A stretch of DNA of 64,000 nucleotides from the NCBI RefSeq assembly GCF_014205875.1, contig NZ_JACHEN010000016.1:1-64000 (forward strand), written 5' to 3'. A program made the translations under genes and the position numbers. This document shows positions 33,623 through 42,055 of this stretch, one piece after another. This DNA comes from Anaerosolibacter carboniphilus. Its GTDB lineage: Bacteria > Bacillota > Clostridia > Peptostreptococcales > Thermotaleaceae. The notes below the pieces were generated by a model. It saw only the letters and a list, made by a program, of their open reading frames with translations. It made no database searches and had not been told where the DNA came from. Positions within the stretch are counted from its first letter, which is position 1; every line of letters starts with the position of its first letter.

Positions 33623-33650
33623 AGAGGAAATATGAATTTTGTCGAGAAAT
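33623..33650 (+). promoter_or_regulatory. Sigma-H-like promoter with overlapping Spo0A box before the second minor-pilin set
   Basis: AGAGGAAAT (33623-33631), 11 bases, then CGAGAAAT (33643-33650) matches sigma-H consensus with one change. TTTGTCGAG (33638-33646) is an 8/9 Spo0A box and overlaps the -10 element in the same way as before spo0A. Confidence 0.55.
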
Positions 33651-33705
33651 ACTGAAATAAATAGTAAAATTTTACATTTATTTCTAAGAAAAAGGTGAAT
33701 ATCGA

Positions 33706-34158
33706 ATGGCCGATACCGATTTGATGGAAAATAGAAAAGGATTCACCCTTATGGAGGTGTTAATTGTCATATCTATCTTAGGCATCTTGTCTACCATGCT
33801 TTTGCCTACATATTCCAAACTATATGAAACATACATCTTACGAACCACAGCTATAAAGGTAAAGGGCTTGCTAAATCTAGGACAAGAACTTAGCATCGAT
33901 GAGTCTAGAAGATATTGCATTGAAATTATTAATGATAAATTTCGCCTGCGAGAACAGGACATATTGGGAAAAACCATTGATACAATTATACTAGATAAAA
34001 GAATAAAAATTCTTCCTGGTTCTGATTACGAAGTTGTTTATAACAGGGATGGGACAAGCAGCTTTGCACGGTTCATTTTGGGAAATACCCATGGAGAAAG
34101 AACTGATATTGAGGTATCTATCGGAACAGGTAGGGTAAGGATTATTAATCGATATTAG
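33706..34158 (+). CDS. Minor pilin, GspH/FimT-like
   Basis: A 150-aa prepilin; cleavage after Gly12 gives FTLMEVLIVISILGILSTML with Glu5. The domain after the helix (IKVKGLLNLGQELSID, then YNRDGTSSFARFILGN) resembles the GspH/FimT family, whose members nucleate the pilus tip. It starts a second minor-pilin operon (H-, V-, W- and X-like). ATG 33706 has AAAAGGTGAA upstream. Confidence 0.8.
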   Translation: MADTDLMENRKGFTLMEVLIVISILGILSTMLLPTYSKLYETYILRTTAIKVKGLLNLGQELSIDESRRYCIEIINDKFRLREQDILGKTIDTIILDKRIKILPGSDYEVVYNRDGTSSFARFILGNTHGERTDIEVSIGTGRVRIINRY

Positions 34159-34172
34159 AGAGGATTATGCAT

Positions 34173-34610
34173 ATGGAGACCGATAATAAAGGGTTTACCC
34201 TAATAGAAATTCTCATTACACTATGCATATTGTCTATTTTTATTATTGCAACTACTTCCGTCAATACCCATATTTTAAGATATATGAGCAGAAATAGCGT
34301 AGTGTTTTCCATGGCAAAAACTGCCCAAGGTCTTATGGAGGAGTTAAAGGCCTCCAACGAAATTCTGATCGGGAATAAGATATATACACTTAATGAATTA
34401 ATGAATCAAACCAATACATTATATACTGAACATGAAACATTATATCTTAAACTTTATCCTGAAGCGCTAGAACATAGGCTTTATGTGGCCGAACTCTTGA
34501 TTATAGACAAAGCGACTAATATTTCATATAGTCTATCGGCTCATGTAAATTATTTCAAGAATCATCATATGTATACTGATATCTATGAGGAACTTCCTAT
34601 AAGGCAATAA
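34173..34610 (+). CDS. Minor pilin, PilV/GspI-like
   Basis: A 145-aa prepilin; cleavage after Gly7 gives FTLIEILITLCILSIFIIAT. The rest (SMAKTAQGLMEELKASNE) fits PilV/GspI proteins. ATG 34173 is preferred to ATG 34167 since AGAGGA (34159-34164) lies eight bases before it. It follows the GspH-like gene by 14 bp in the second minor-pilin operon. Confidence 0.8.
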   Translation: METDNKGFTLIEILITLCILSIFIIATTSVNTHILRYMSRNSVVFSMAKTAQGLMEELKASNEILIGNKIYTLNELMNQTNTLYTEHETLYLKLYPEALEHRLYVAELLIIDKATNISYSLSAHVNYFKNHHMYTDIYEELPIRQ

Positions 34611-34677
34611 CAACAATCTAATGATTGATTTTAATGTAGTTTTTAAATTTCTAAAGTACTGAAAGAGGGTGTATTCT

Positions 34678-35190
34678 TTGGAAAACAAAACAAGACATTA
34701 TAGTCAAAAAGGATTTACGTTAATTGAAACCATCCTATCATTAACATTATTATCAATTATTATATTGGCTTTAGGGATGTTTTTAAGCAATTCGATAAGG
34801 CAACATATAAAGCTGATTGAGATAGCAGAAGCCCAACGTAAATCACGCTTAGCTCTTAACTATATAGAAAAACGTATGATGGAATGTAACCAATTACAAT
34901 TCACCTTTGATCCTAAGACGAATACCTTCACGAGCAAAGATTATCAAAATAATGAGGTTTGGATTGATTTGAGCGGCAACAAGAGGTTTACGAACAATAC
35001 TCTAATCTATTTTTATAAAGTGCTAGGAGAGCTTCGGGTAAATAAAAAGGGTGAACATAATGTGTTAATCGATGGTATAAAGGATATTAAAATCATTGAG
35101 ATTCTCCCAGGAAAACTTATTGAAATCGAAATTCATGCTGAAAATCTTAACCATTCTATAAAATCTAGAATGAATATTTGTTATAGGTAG
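34678..35190 (+). CDS. Minor pilin, PilW/GspJ-like
   Basis: A 170-aa prepilin from TTG 34678, with AGAGGG eight bases upstream; GTG 34669 overlaps that RBS. Cleavage after Gly12 gives FTLIETILSLTLLSIIILAL. The following RKSRLALNYIEKRMMECNQL and the C-terminal LIDGIKDIKIIEI correspond to the PilW/GspJ pattern seen also in the 586-aa minor pilin. Member of the second minor-pilin set. Confidence 0.8.
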   Translation: MENKTRHYSQKGFTLIETILSLTLLSIIILALGMFLSNSIRQHIKLIEIAEAQRKSRLALNYIEKRMMECNQLQFTFDPKTNTFTSKDYQNNEVWIDLSGNKRFTNNTLIYFYKVLGELRVNKKGEHNVLIDGIKDIKIIEILPGKLIEIEIHAENLNHSIKSRMNICYR

Positions 35191-35194
35191 CAGT

Positions 35195-35809
35195 ATGGAT
35201 AAGATATTGAGAAATACCCGAGGCTCTGTTATTTATCCAAGTTTCATGGTGGGGCTATTTTCTTTACTACTATTTATCTCTATCTTGGCACTAATTGCTA
35301 ACGAATCCCTTGCCGTACAATCTTATACCAATAGTATAAAGGCCTATTATCTTGCAGAAACGGGCATGGAAACAACCCTTTATGGTCTTGAAAATGCAAT
35401 GGATAAAATTATTTTTGAGTATTTATCCGATTTGAGAGAATACAAGCGTAACTACCTACTAGAATCTGCCGATAACTCCAATAAGTCGTTAAAGTTTTCC
35501 CCGCCCCAGCTTGATACCTATTTGAAAAGAAGTCTTCGTAGCGAGATGAGTCTATTTCCATTGGTCTACAAAAATCACGTTTCGACGTATAAACAGGAAC
35601 ATTCATGTAGAATAAGTATCGATTATAATTTTAAAACTTGTATTATCACCGTAGAAAGTATTGGAGAATATGATCGAGCAAGGAAGTTTTTAATTACTAC
35701 ATTACTATTACCAACAGAACAACCCGATGGATTAGATAGCTTTGATTTGCCGAGAATCAAGATACAACCTTTTCAAATTTTGTCATATTACCAGAGCCTT
35801 GGATTATAA
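35195..35809 (+). CDS. PilX-like minor pilin-associated protein
   Basis: A 204-aa protein with a hydrophobic N-terminal helix (FMVGLFSLLLFISILALIAN) and the PilX-type motif SIKAYYLAETGMETTLYGL, paralogous to the protein at 27459. No Glu5 is present. It starts 4 bp after the PilW-like gene, completing the second set. Residues 60-130 are helical and longer than in the first copy. Confidence 0.75.
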   Translation: MDKILRNTRGSVIYPSFMVGLFSLLLFISILALIANESLAVQSYTNSIKAYYLAETGMETTLYGLENAMDKIIFEYLSDLREYKRNYLLESADNSNKSLKFSPPQLDTYLKRSLRSEMSLFPLVYKNHVSTYKQEHSCRISIDYNFKTCIITVESIGEYDRARKFLITTLLLPTEQPDGLDSFDLPRIKIQPFQILSYYQSLGL

Positions 35810-35857
35810 ACCAATCAATCTGTTTACCTGAACTATGTAGAAGGAGTTTGAAGAACT

Positions 35858-36163
35858 TTGTTGAATTCAAATAATAATACGATTAGGGAGGTTGATTTTG
35901 TGCTAAAGAACTATATGGAAATTGTTGTGGATCATGTATTGCCCTCTATGTTGAAAGTATTTCCAAACATATGTCAATGTCAACAATGCCTTGATGATAT
36001 TAGAGCTATTGCCCTGAACCATTTGAAGCCCCACTATGTTGTGACAGAGAAAGGTGAACTCTACTCAAGGGTCAATGAAATGAATATTCAGTTTGAGACC
36101 GATGTGATGAAGGCTCTCATAGACGCCATTGTCATCGTATCAAAGAACCCAAGGCATAATTAA
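35858..36163 (+). CDS. ComFB family protein
   Basis: A 101-aa protein with the ComFB pattern: VLKNYMEIVVDHVLPSML, a cysteine cluster CQCQQCLDDIRAIALNHLKP and YVVTEKGELYSRV. In Bacillus ComFB is encoded with competence genes; cyanobacterial ComFB proteins were reported to bind cyclic dinucleotides, which would fit a regulator of pili (recalled, not checked). It lies at the end of the second minor-pilin set. TTG 35858 is used, with AAGGAG at 35841-35846; TTG 35861 is also possible. Confidence 0.75.
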   Translation: MLNSNNNTIREVDFVLKNYMEIVVDHVLPSMLKVFPNICQCQQCLDDIRAIALNHLKPHYVVTEKGELYSRVNEMNIQFETDVMKALIDAIVIVSKNPRHN

Positions 36164-36335
36164 TTGTGCAAATTGTAAAAAAGATGCAAATAATGGTTAT
36201 AATATTGTAAGAATCATGAAAAATTCTATCCAAATATATAAAATTGTGTTATCATATTAAAGGATTGGGATTAGGTATGGTTTGGCATTTATGGAAACTT
36301 ATAAACAGTAAATATATTAGTGGGGGGTATCTGCG

Positions 36336-37397
36336 ATGATTGCACGGCTTACTCGTTTTAGGGAGCTATTGCGAGAAAAAAACATAGATGGAGCCATCAT
36401 ATATAAACTGGAAAACAGAAGATACCTAAGTGGTTTTACAGGAAGTTCCGGGTATGTGGTGATTACTTTGAATAGTGCTTATTTTATCACTGATTTTCGT
36501 TATGTGGAGCAGGCTTCTAGACAATGCGCAGGTTTTGAGGTTCTTGAGCATACAAATCAAAAACCGTTACATACTATTTTGACAGGCTTCAATATAAACA
36601 CAATGGGCTTTGAGGATGATTTTGTAACCTATGCCCAGTATAAGGAGTTTTCTGACAAACTAGAGCACACGAAGATGGTGCCATTGGAAGGCGCACTAAA
36701 TAATCTCAGAAAAATTAAGTATGAGGAAGAGATAGCCAAGATTGAAAGAGCTGCCCAAATTGCCGATAGTGCCTTTGATCATATCTTGAAATTTATCAAA
36801 ATTGGCATGAAAGAAACTGAAGTTGCCTTAGAATTAGAAAACTTCATGAAAAAGCAAGGGGCTAGCGGTCTATCCTTCGATAGCATTGTTGCATCTGGCA
36901 TCCGTTCATCCTTACCTCATGGAGTAGCATCTGATAAAATTATTGAAGAAGGCGACTTTGTGACCTTAGACTTTGGGTGTATCTATGAAGGTTATTGCTC
37001 TGATATGACAAGAACCATTGTGATCGGAAAAGCCAGTGAAAAACAGAAGGAGATATATTCTATAGTCCTAGACGCCCAATTAAAGGCCTTGGAAGCCATC
37101 AAACCAGGAGTGACTGGTGTTGAGGTAGATAAGATCGCAAGGGATATCATTACTGAAAAGGGCTATGGTGATTACTTTGGTCATGGCTTAGGTCATGGGG
37201 TTGGATTAGAGATCCATGAATCGCCAAGGCTATCACCCCTGGGGCATGATACATTGAAGCCAGGAATGATCGTCACCGATGAACCTGGTATATACTTGCC
37301 AGGATTTGGCGGAGTGCGAATCGAGGACCTTGTGGTGGTAACTGAAACAGGGTATAGAACGCTATCTAAATCGCCAAAGGGGCTTATTGAGTTATAG
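36336..37397 (+). CDS. M24 family aminopeptidase (Xaa-Pro aminopeptidase-like, YqhT type)
   Basis: A 353-aa two-domain protein: an N-terminal creatinase-like domain (residues 1-125, RYLSGFTGSSGYVVI) and a pita-bread metallopeptidase domain with the metal ligands in TLDFGCIYEGYCSDMTRT, HGLGHGVGLEIHE, TDEPGIYLPG and GVRIEDLVVV. It cleaves an N-terminal residue before proline. ATG 36336 follows GGGGGG. It forms a conserved pair with efp, which starts 88 bp downstream. Confidence 0.9.
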   Translation: MIARLTRFRELLREKNIDGAIIYKLENRRYLSGFTGSSGYVVITLNSAYFITDFRYVEQASRQCAGFEVLEHTNQKPLHTILTGFNINTMGFEDDFVTYAQYKEFSDKLEHTKMVPLEGALNNLRKIKYEEEIAKIERAAQIADSAFDHILKFIKIGMKETEVALELENFMKKQGASGLSFDSIVASGIRSSLPHGVASDKIIEEGDFVTLDFGCIYEGYCSDMTRTIVIGKASEKQKEIYSIVLDAQLKALEAIKPGVTGVEVDKIARDIITEKGYGDYFGHGLGHGVGLEIHESPRLSPLGHDTLKPGMIVTDEPGIYLPGFGGVRIEDLVVVTETGYRTLSKSPKGLIEL

Positions 37398-37484
37398 AAT
37401 GTATACAACTACTGGCAATACACGAATACTACCAGTAGATAAAATAAATGATTTTATATTTTTATAATTAATGGAGGGATACGA

Positions 37485-38042
37485 ATGATTTCAGCATCAG
37501 ATTTTAGAAAAGGTGTTACTTTTGAAATAAATGGTGAACCTTTTGTAGTAGTGGATTTCCAACACGTTAAGCCTGGTAAGGGAGCTGCTTTCGTTAGAAC
37601 AAAATACAAGAGTGTTACCACTGGTTCTATCCGTGAAGAAGCTTTCAACCCAAATGACAAATTCCCAAAAGCTCATATCGAAACAAAGCAAATGCAATAC
37701 TTATATAATGATGGCGACCTTTATTACTTTATGGATAATGAAACGTTTGAGCAATTGCCATTGTCTAAAGAGCAGGTTGAGGATGCCATCATTTATCTAA
37801 GAGAAAATGATTCAGCTACAGTTAAGTTCTTTAAGGGGAAAGCTTTCCAGGTGGATCCACCAAACTTCGTTGAGTTACTTGTCACTTATACTGAGCCAGG
37901 CGTGAAAGGTGATACTGCCACAAATGTGACAAAGCCTGCAACAGTAGAAACAGGTGCGATTATTCACGTACCTATTTTCATCAATGAAGGGGATAGAATT
38001 AAAATTGATACTCGAACTGGTGACTATTTATCAAGAGCTTAG
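37485..38042 (+). CDS. efp: Translation elongation factor P
   Basis: A 185-aa, full-length EF-P with three beta-barrel domains: KOW-like N-terminal ([12 protein letters not shown], where Lys32 is the site modified in many bacteria), central OB ([20 protein letters not shown]) and C-terminal OB ([36 protein letters not shown]). It relieves ribosome stalling at polyproline stretches. ATG 37485 has GGAGGGA upstream. It follows the Xaa-Pro peptidase gene, a common pairing. Confidence 0.95.
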   Translation: MISASDFRKGVTFEINGEPFVVVDFQHVKPGKGAAFVRTKYKSVTTGSIREEAFNPNDKFPKAHIETKQMQYLYNDGDLYYFMDNETFEQLPLSKEQVEDAIIYLRENDSATVKFFKGKAFQVDPPNFVELLVTYTEPGVKGDTATNVTKPATVETGAIIHVPIFINEGDRIKIDTRTGDYLSRA

Positions 38043-38084
38043 GCAATAATACTAAGGTATATTAAATAAAAGGAGGGTTTCACC

Positions 38085-38540
38085 ATGAATTATCTTTATG
38101 AAAGAGTGGCTTATTTGAGAGGGCTTGCTGAGGGTTCTGAGCTTACCGAGGAGACGAGAGAAGGTAAGATTCTTCTAAATATAATTGATATATTAGAAGA
38201 TTTTGCTGATTCTATGGAAGAGCTGAAGCGCGAAGTTGAAGATTTAGATGAGTATGTAGAGGCACTGGATGAGGATTTAGCTGTTGTTGAGGATGATGTA
38301 TATGGTGAAATGGATGACGACGATTTCGATGACGAAGATGAGGAAGATGAAGAAGCTATCGATTTCGTTGAATTAGAATGTCCCAACTGCCACGAAATGA
38401 TATACCTTGATGAAGATATGGTATATGATGCCGATGATGATACAGAAGTTGTTTGTCCAAGCTGCCACGAAAAAATATATTTTGAAGATGCATGTGACGA
38501 AGAAGGCGGATGCTGCGGCCATCATCACCATCATGAATAA
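38085..38540 (+). CDS. CD1247 N-terminal domain protein with acidic linker and zinc ribbon
   Basis: A 151-aa protein: an N-terminal helical hairpin (YLYERVAYLRGLAEGSEL, then EEREGKILLNIIDILED-like sequence), a very acidic stretch rich in Asp/Glu (about 75-105), then a zinc-ribbon with CPNC and CPSC and an end CCGHHHHHE. The arrangement matches the clostridial family named after CD1247. Function unknown; the cysteine pairs and the histidine tail suggest metal binding. ATG 38085 has AGGAGGG upstream. It lies between efp and spoIIIAA, with a terminator. Confidence 0.8.
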   Translation: MNYLYERVAYLRGLAEGSELTEETREGKILLNIIDILEDFADSMEELKREVEDLDEYVEALDEDLAVVEDDVYGEMDDDDFDDEDEEDEEAIDFVELECPNCHEMIYLDEDMVYDADDDTEVVCPSCHEKIYFEDACDEEGGCCGHHHHHE

Positions 38541-38550
38541 TCATAAAGAT

Positions 38551-38580
38551 AACCTGATACATTGTGTATCAGGTTTTTTT
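38551..38580 (+). terminator. Terminator before the spoIIIA operon
   Basis: 11-bp stem AACCTGATACA / TGTATCAGGTT with a TTG loop, followed by TTTTT. Confidence 0.9.
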
Positions 38581-38603
38581 ATTGTGTAAAGAAATTTTAA
38601 TCA

Positions 38604-38633
38604 TAATATTGTCCTTTACAAAATACATATTTA
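38604..38633 (+). promoter_or_regulatory. Candidate sigma-E promoter of the spoIIIA operon
   Basis: TAATATT (38604-38610), 15 bases, then CATATTTA (38626-38633) fits the sigma-E pattern moderately. The operon is sigma-E controlled in B. subtilis, and this is the only gap before it. Confidence 0.4.
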
Positions 38634-38652
38634 TATAAAGGAGGGACAGGTT

Positions 38653-39699
38653 ATGGATGAATCAGGGAATATCAATTTTTTAAAGAAAACCTCTGCAGAA
38701 TATTTTCCCAGGAAGGAAATTCTAGATGCCCTTCCTGTACATCTTAGGCAACTCATTCAAGGGCTTCCTTCAGCACTATGGGATAGCATGGAGGAAATAC
38801 GGCTACGAACCAACCAACCATTGCTGGTCCAAAGTTTAAATAGAGATATATTCATTTATGTCAATGGAGAGACAGGAACTGAGACTTCAAAAGCTTATGT
38901 GACTTCAAAGGCGGATTTAGAAAAGACCTTCCAGCTTGTCACAGATTATTCTGTATATGCTTTGGAGGAGGACATCAAGAAAGGATTTATTACTATCCGT
39001 GGTGGTCATCGGGTAGGTATCAGTGGTCATACCGTCATGAACGGGCCAGCGATTAAAACGATCAAGGATATCAGCGGTTTAAATATTCGAATTTCTAGAC
39101 AGAAAATCGGTATTTCCGATGCTTATATGGAATACATCACAACAAGTCCCAACAACTTTAAAAATACATTGATCATTTCGCCACCCCAATGTGGGAAAAC
39201 AACCCTTTTACGGGATATGATTCGAAATCTGAGCAATGGCATGATACGAAAGGGGTTTCAAGGATTTAAAGTAGGCGTCGTAGATGAACGCTCCGAAATT
39301 TGTGGATCCTATCAGGGGATACCTCAAAATGACGTGGGTATCAGAACCGATATATTGGATGCCTGTCCAAAGGCCGAAGGGATTATGATGTTGATACGTT
39401 CCATGTCCCCCCAGATTATTGCCACTGATGAGATCGGTAAAATAGAGGACGTCATAGCCATAGAGGAAGCTTTAAATGCAGGTGTAAAGGTTTTAACCAC
39501 GGTTCATGGGCATAGTTTAGAAGAAGTATGTCGACGACCAAATCTAAAACCTTTGATGGAACAAAACATATTTGAGAGAATAATCATCCTATCCAATCAT
39601 CCAAGGGTAGGCACGGTTCAATCGATCCTAGATGGTAGAACCAGGGTCTCTTTGTTACATCCAACAGGCATCAGCAGGAGGTGTGAATCCATTGGTTAA
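38653..39699 (+). CDS. spoIIIAA: Stage III sporulation protein AA (engulfment channel ATPase)
   Basis: A 348-aa AAA-type ATPase related to secretion ATPases, with Walker A SPPQCGKTTLLRD (about residue 177) and Walker B-like IIATDEIGKIEDV. It is the cytosolic (mother-cell) motor of the SpoIIIA-SpoIIQ channel, needed for forespore sigma-G activity. ATG 38653 is behind GGAGGGACAG. It overlaps spoIIIAB by 8 bp and begins the eight-gene operon. Confidence 0.95.
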   Translation: MDESGNINFLKKTSAEYFPRKEILDALPVHLRQLIQGLPSALWDSMEEIRLRTNQPLLVQSLNRDIFIYVNGETGTETSKAYVTSKADLEKTFQLVTDYSVYALEEDIKKGFITIRGGHRVGISGHTVMNGPAIKTIKDISGLNIRISRQKIGISDAYMEYITTSPNNFKNTLIISPPQCGKTTLLRDMIRNLSNGMIRKGFQGFKVGVVDERSEICGSYQGIPQNDVGIRTDILDACPKAEGIMMLIRSMSPQIIATDEIGKIEDVIAIEEALNAGVKVLTTVHGHSLEEVCRRPNLKPLMEQNIFERIIILSNHPRVGTVQSILDGRTRVSLLHPTGISRRCESIG

Positions 39700-40210
39700 A
39701 GCAGTACTTTCTATTATCATCATTCTCAGTGCATCTTTTATCGGTTATATTCTTGCTTATAAATATGTGCAGAGGCCACGGCAAATTAAACATCTTCTGT
39801 TATCCTTACAGCTATTGGAAACAGAAATCCTATATCTATTAACACCATTGCCCCAGGCGCTGAAAAAGGTAGCTGGAAAGTCCTCTGGCGAGCTAAAAAG
39901 GCTCTTCGCTGAAGCCAGTGTACTGCTGGAAAAAAAGGACGGCTTCAGCATCGAAGATGCATGGCGTCAATCAGTGGAAAGCAATTACCAATTCACTTCC
40001 TTGACCGAGGAAGACAAAGAGGCACTCATCGATTTTGGTATGAGCTTGGGCACTGTGGACAGAGACCATCAATTAAAGAATTTTCATTTTATCTATGCGC
40101 AACTCAAAAAACAACAACAGTCTGCTGAAGAACTGCGATCAAAAAATGAGCGGATGTATAGAAGCTTGGGGATTCTATTGGGTGTAGCTATCGTAATTCT
40201 ATTTCTATAA
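39692..40210 (+). CDS. spoIIIAB: Stage III sporulation protein AB
   Basis: A 172-aa protein with one N-terminal membrane segment (AVLSIIIILSASFIGYILAY) and a helical bundle resembling GspF (RQIKHLLLSLQLLETEILYL). TTG 39692 is preferred: AGGAGGTG (39676-39683) lies eight bases before it, and the resulting length equals the usual 171-173 residues. It overlaps the end of spoIIIAA. A C-terminal hydrophobic segment (LGILLGVAIVILFL) closes the protein. Confidence 0.9.
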   Translation: MVKAVLSIIIILSASFIGYILAYKYVQRPRQIKHLLLSLQLLETEILYLLTPLPQALKKVAGKSSGELKRLFAEASVLLEKKDGFSIEDAWRQSVESNYQFTSLTEEDKEALIDFGMSLGTVDRDHQLKNFHFIYAQLKKQQQSAEELRSKNERMYRSLGILLGVAIVILFL

Positions 40211-40238
40211 ATGAAAGACAAAATAAGGGGGATTTTAA

Positions 40239-40442
40239 ATGGGTATGAATGTAGATTTAATTTTTAAAATTGCAGGAATAGGAATTCTGTTAGCAGTATT
40301 GCATCAAGTGTTGACCCGGTCAGGAAGAGATGAAATGGCAACTATGACAACCTTAGCAGGCATTATCGTTGTACTATTCATGGTAATACAACTTGTCAAT
40401 AATCTTTTTACAACAGTCAGAACCATGTTCCAACTGTACTAA
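40239..40442 (+). CDS. spoIIIAC: Stage III sporulation protein AC
   Basis: A 67-aa membrane protein with two hydrophobic segments (IFKIAGIGILLAVLHQVL and TTLAGIIVVLFMVIQLVNNL), of normal length and with the family's GRDEMATMTTLAG turn. Part of the mother-cell side of the feeding channel. ATG 40239 has AAGGGGG upstream. Confidence 0.9.
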   Translation: MGMNVDLIFKIAGIGILLAVLHQVLTRSGRDEMATMTTLAGIIVVLFMVIQLVNNLFTTVRTMFQLY

Positions 40443-40461
40443 TATAAAAGGTGTGATTTCA

Positions 40462-40848
40462 ATGGAGATATTTAAAATCGTAGGCTTAGGCTTAATTGCA
40501 GCCATTCTTTCGGTGGTCTTAAGAAGCCAAAAACCAGAGATTTCATTACAGATTAGCATTGTAACAGGGTTGATTATCTTTCTATTTATTGCAACAAGAC
40601 TCAGCTATGTCATTGAGGTTCTGAATCTGGTTGCCCAAAAAATCGATATTGATCTAATTTATATTACCACCATCTTTAAAATCGTGGGTATTGCCTATAT
40701 TTCTGAATTTGGTGCCCAGGTATGTCGAGACGCAGGAGAAGGAGCCATCGCATCTAAGATTGAGTTTGCAGGTAAGGTGTTGATTATGGTTCTTGCAGTA
40801 CCTATATTGGTTGCCCTGTTAAATCTACTTGTAAAACTAATGCCATAG
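40462..40848 (+). CDS. spoIIIAD: Stage III sporulation protein AD
   Basis: A 128-aa membrane protein with four hydrophobic segments; conserved KIVGIAYISEFGAQVCRDAG and AGEGAIASKIEFAGK pattern. The start ATG 40462 is used, with AAAGGTGTG upstream; a longer frame from 40393 overlaps spoIIIAC. It forms a membrane subcomplex with SpoIIIAC and SpoIIIAE in known systems. Confidence 0.9.
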   Translation: MEIFKIVGLGLIAAILSVVLRSQKPEISLQISIVTGLIIFLFIATRLSYVIEVLNLVAQKIDIDLIYITTIFKIVGIAYISEFGAQVCRDAGEGAIASKIEFAGKVLIMVLAVPILVALLNLLVKLMP

Positions 40849-40860
40849 GATGTGAAATAG

Positions 40861-42042
40861 ATGAAAAAAATCGTATGCCTGGTTATTTTCATAAGCATTT
40901 TCTTTCCTCAAACCTCTTTTGCTATGGAATCCAGCCCTGAGGATAGTTTAGTTACCGACGAACTCATCATGGAACAATTTGATAAGATGGATACCCATGA
41001 TCTCAATCAAATCATTGAAAGTATCAATCGGGATCTGGATCAGTATTTGCCCACCCTACACCTAAAATCTCTGGTACAGTCCATCGTGAGGGGAGAAAGC
41101 GTATTTTCTATCAAAGATCTTCTCAATGGGCTTTTAAAATATCTATTTAAAGAAGTTATTGCAAATTCCATGCTCTTGGTAAAGCTCATCGTCATTGCAG
41201 TATTATGTGCTTTCCTCAATAACCTTTCCAACGCCTTTGAAAGTGATGCCGTAGGAAAATTGGCTTATAGCACCTGTTATATCGTCATTATTGCCATTGC
41301 CATACAGAGCTTTTCCATAGCAACTAAAATAGGGGTAGAGGCCATTGATGAAATGGTCATGTTTGTGCAAGCACTGCTGCCAATTTTATTAACACTTTTG
41401 ATGACCATGGGAGGTATTACAGCTTCAGCACTATTCCAACCCGTTATTATTGCTTCGGTTGGGATCATCAGCACCCTCATGAAAACCATCGTCATCCCGC
41501 TGATCTTTTTTTCTGTAATTTTATCAATTGTCAATTATTTATCCTCTAAAATCCATGTTTCGAAGCTAGCATCACTGTTGAAACAGGTCTGCGTCATCCT
41601 TTTAGGCCTGATGCTAACGGTTTTCATCGGTATCATCACCATTCAAGGGGTGGCTGCTTCTGCAACAGACGGTGTCACCATACGGACGGCTAAGTTTGCC
41701 GTAGGATTAATCCCTGTAGTTGGCGGATTCATATCCGATGCTGCCGACGCAATCCTTGGTTGTTCTCTTATATTAAAAAATGCCATTGGTGGCGTTGGTC
41801 TCTTTATATTAGCTTTCATTGTTTTGATGCCACTATTGAAAATTTTGGCATTGATTCTGATCTATAAGTTAGCAAGCGCTTTGATTGAGCCCATTGTAGA
41901 CAGTGACTTGCCGGATTGCTTGAATGATTTGAGCAATGCTTTGGTCATGTTATTTGGCACGGTGCTTTCTGTAGCGATTATGTTTTTTATGGCAGTGACG
42001 ATGATTATTGGCGCAGGTAACATAAGCGCCATGATGCGATAA
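40861..42042 (+). CDS. spoIIIAE: Stage III sporulation protein AE
   Basis: A 393-aa polytopic membrane protein with a cleavable signal sequence (KIVCLVIFISIFFPQTSFA) and about seven further membrane segments. The conserved IVIPLIFFSVILSIVNYLSS and the motif with PVVGGFISDAADAILGC match the family. It is the largest channel component, in the mother-cell membrane facing the forespore. ATG 40861 starts 12 bp after spoIIIAD. Confidence 0.95.
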   Translation: MKKIVCLVIFISIFFPQTSFAMESSPEDSLVTDELIMEQFDKMDTHDLNQIIESINRDLDQYLPTLHLKSLVQSIVRGESVFSIKDLLNGLLKYLFKEVIANSMLLVKLIVIAVLCAFLNNLSNAFESDAVGKLAYSTCYIVIIAIAIQSFSIATKIGVEAIDEMVMFVQALLPILLTLLMTMGGITASALFQPVIIASVGIISTLMKTIVIPLIFFSVILSIVNYLSSKIHVSKLASLLKQVCVILLGLMLTVFIGIITIQGVAASATDGVTIRTAKFAVGLIPVVGGFISDAADAILGCSLILKNAIGGVGLFILAFIVLMPLLKILALILIYKLASALIEPIVDSDLPDCLNDLSNALVMLFGTVLSVAIMFFMAVTMIIGAGNISAMMR

Positions 42043-42055
42043 ATGAGGTGAACGT

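Noticed and set aside
38111-38386. Minus-strand open frame rich in serine
   Set aside because: It is the antisense of the Asp/Glu-rich part of the CD1247-like protein; GAT/GAA codons read backwards as serine codons. No RBS.
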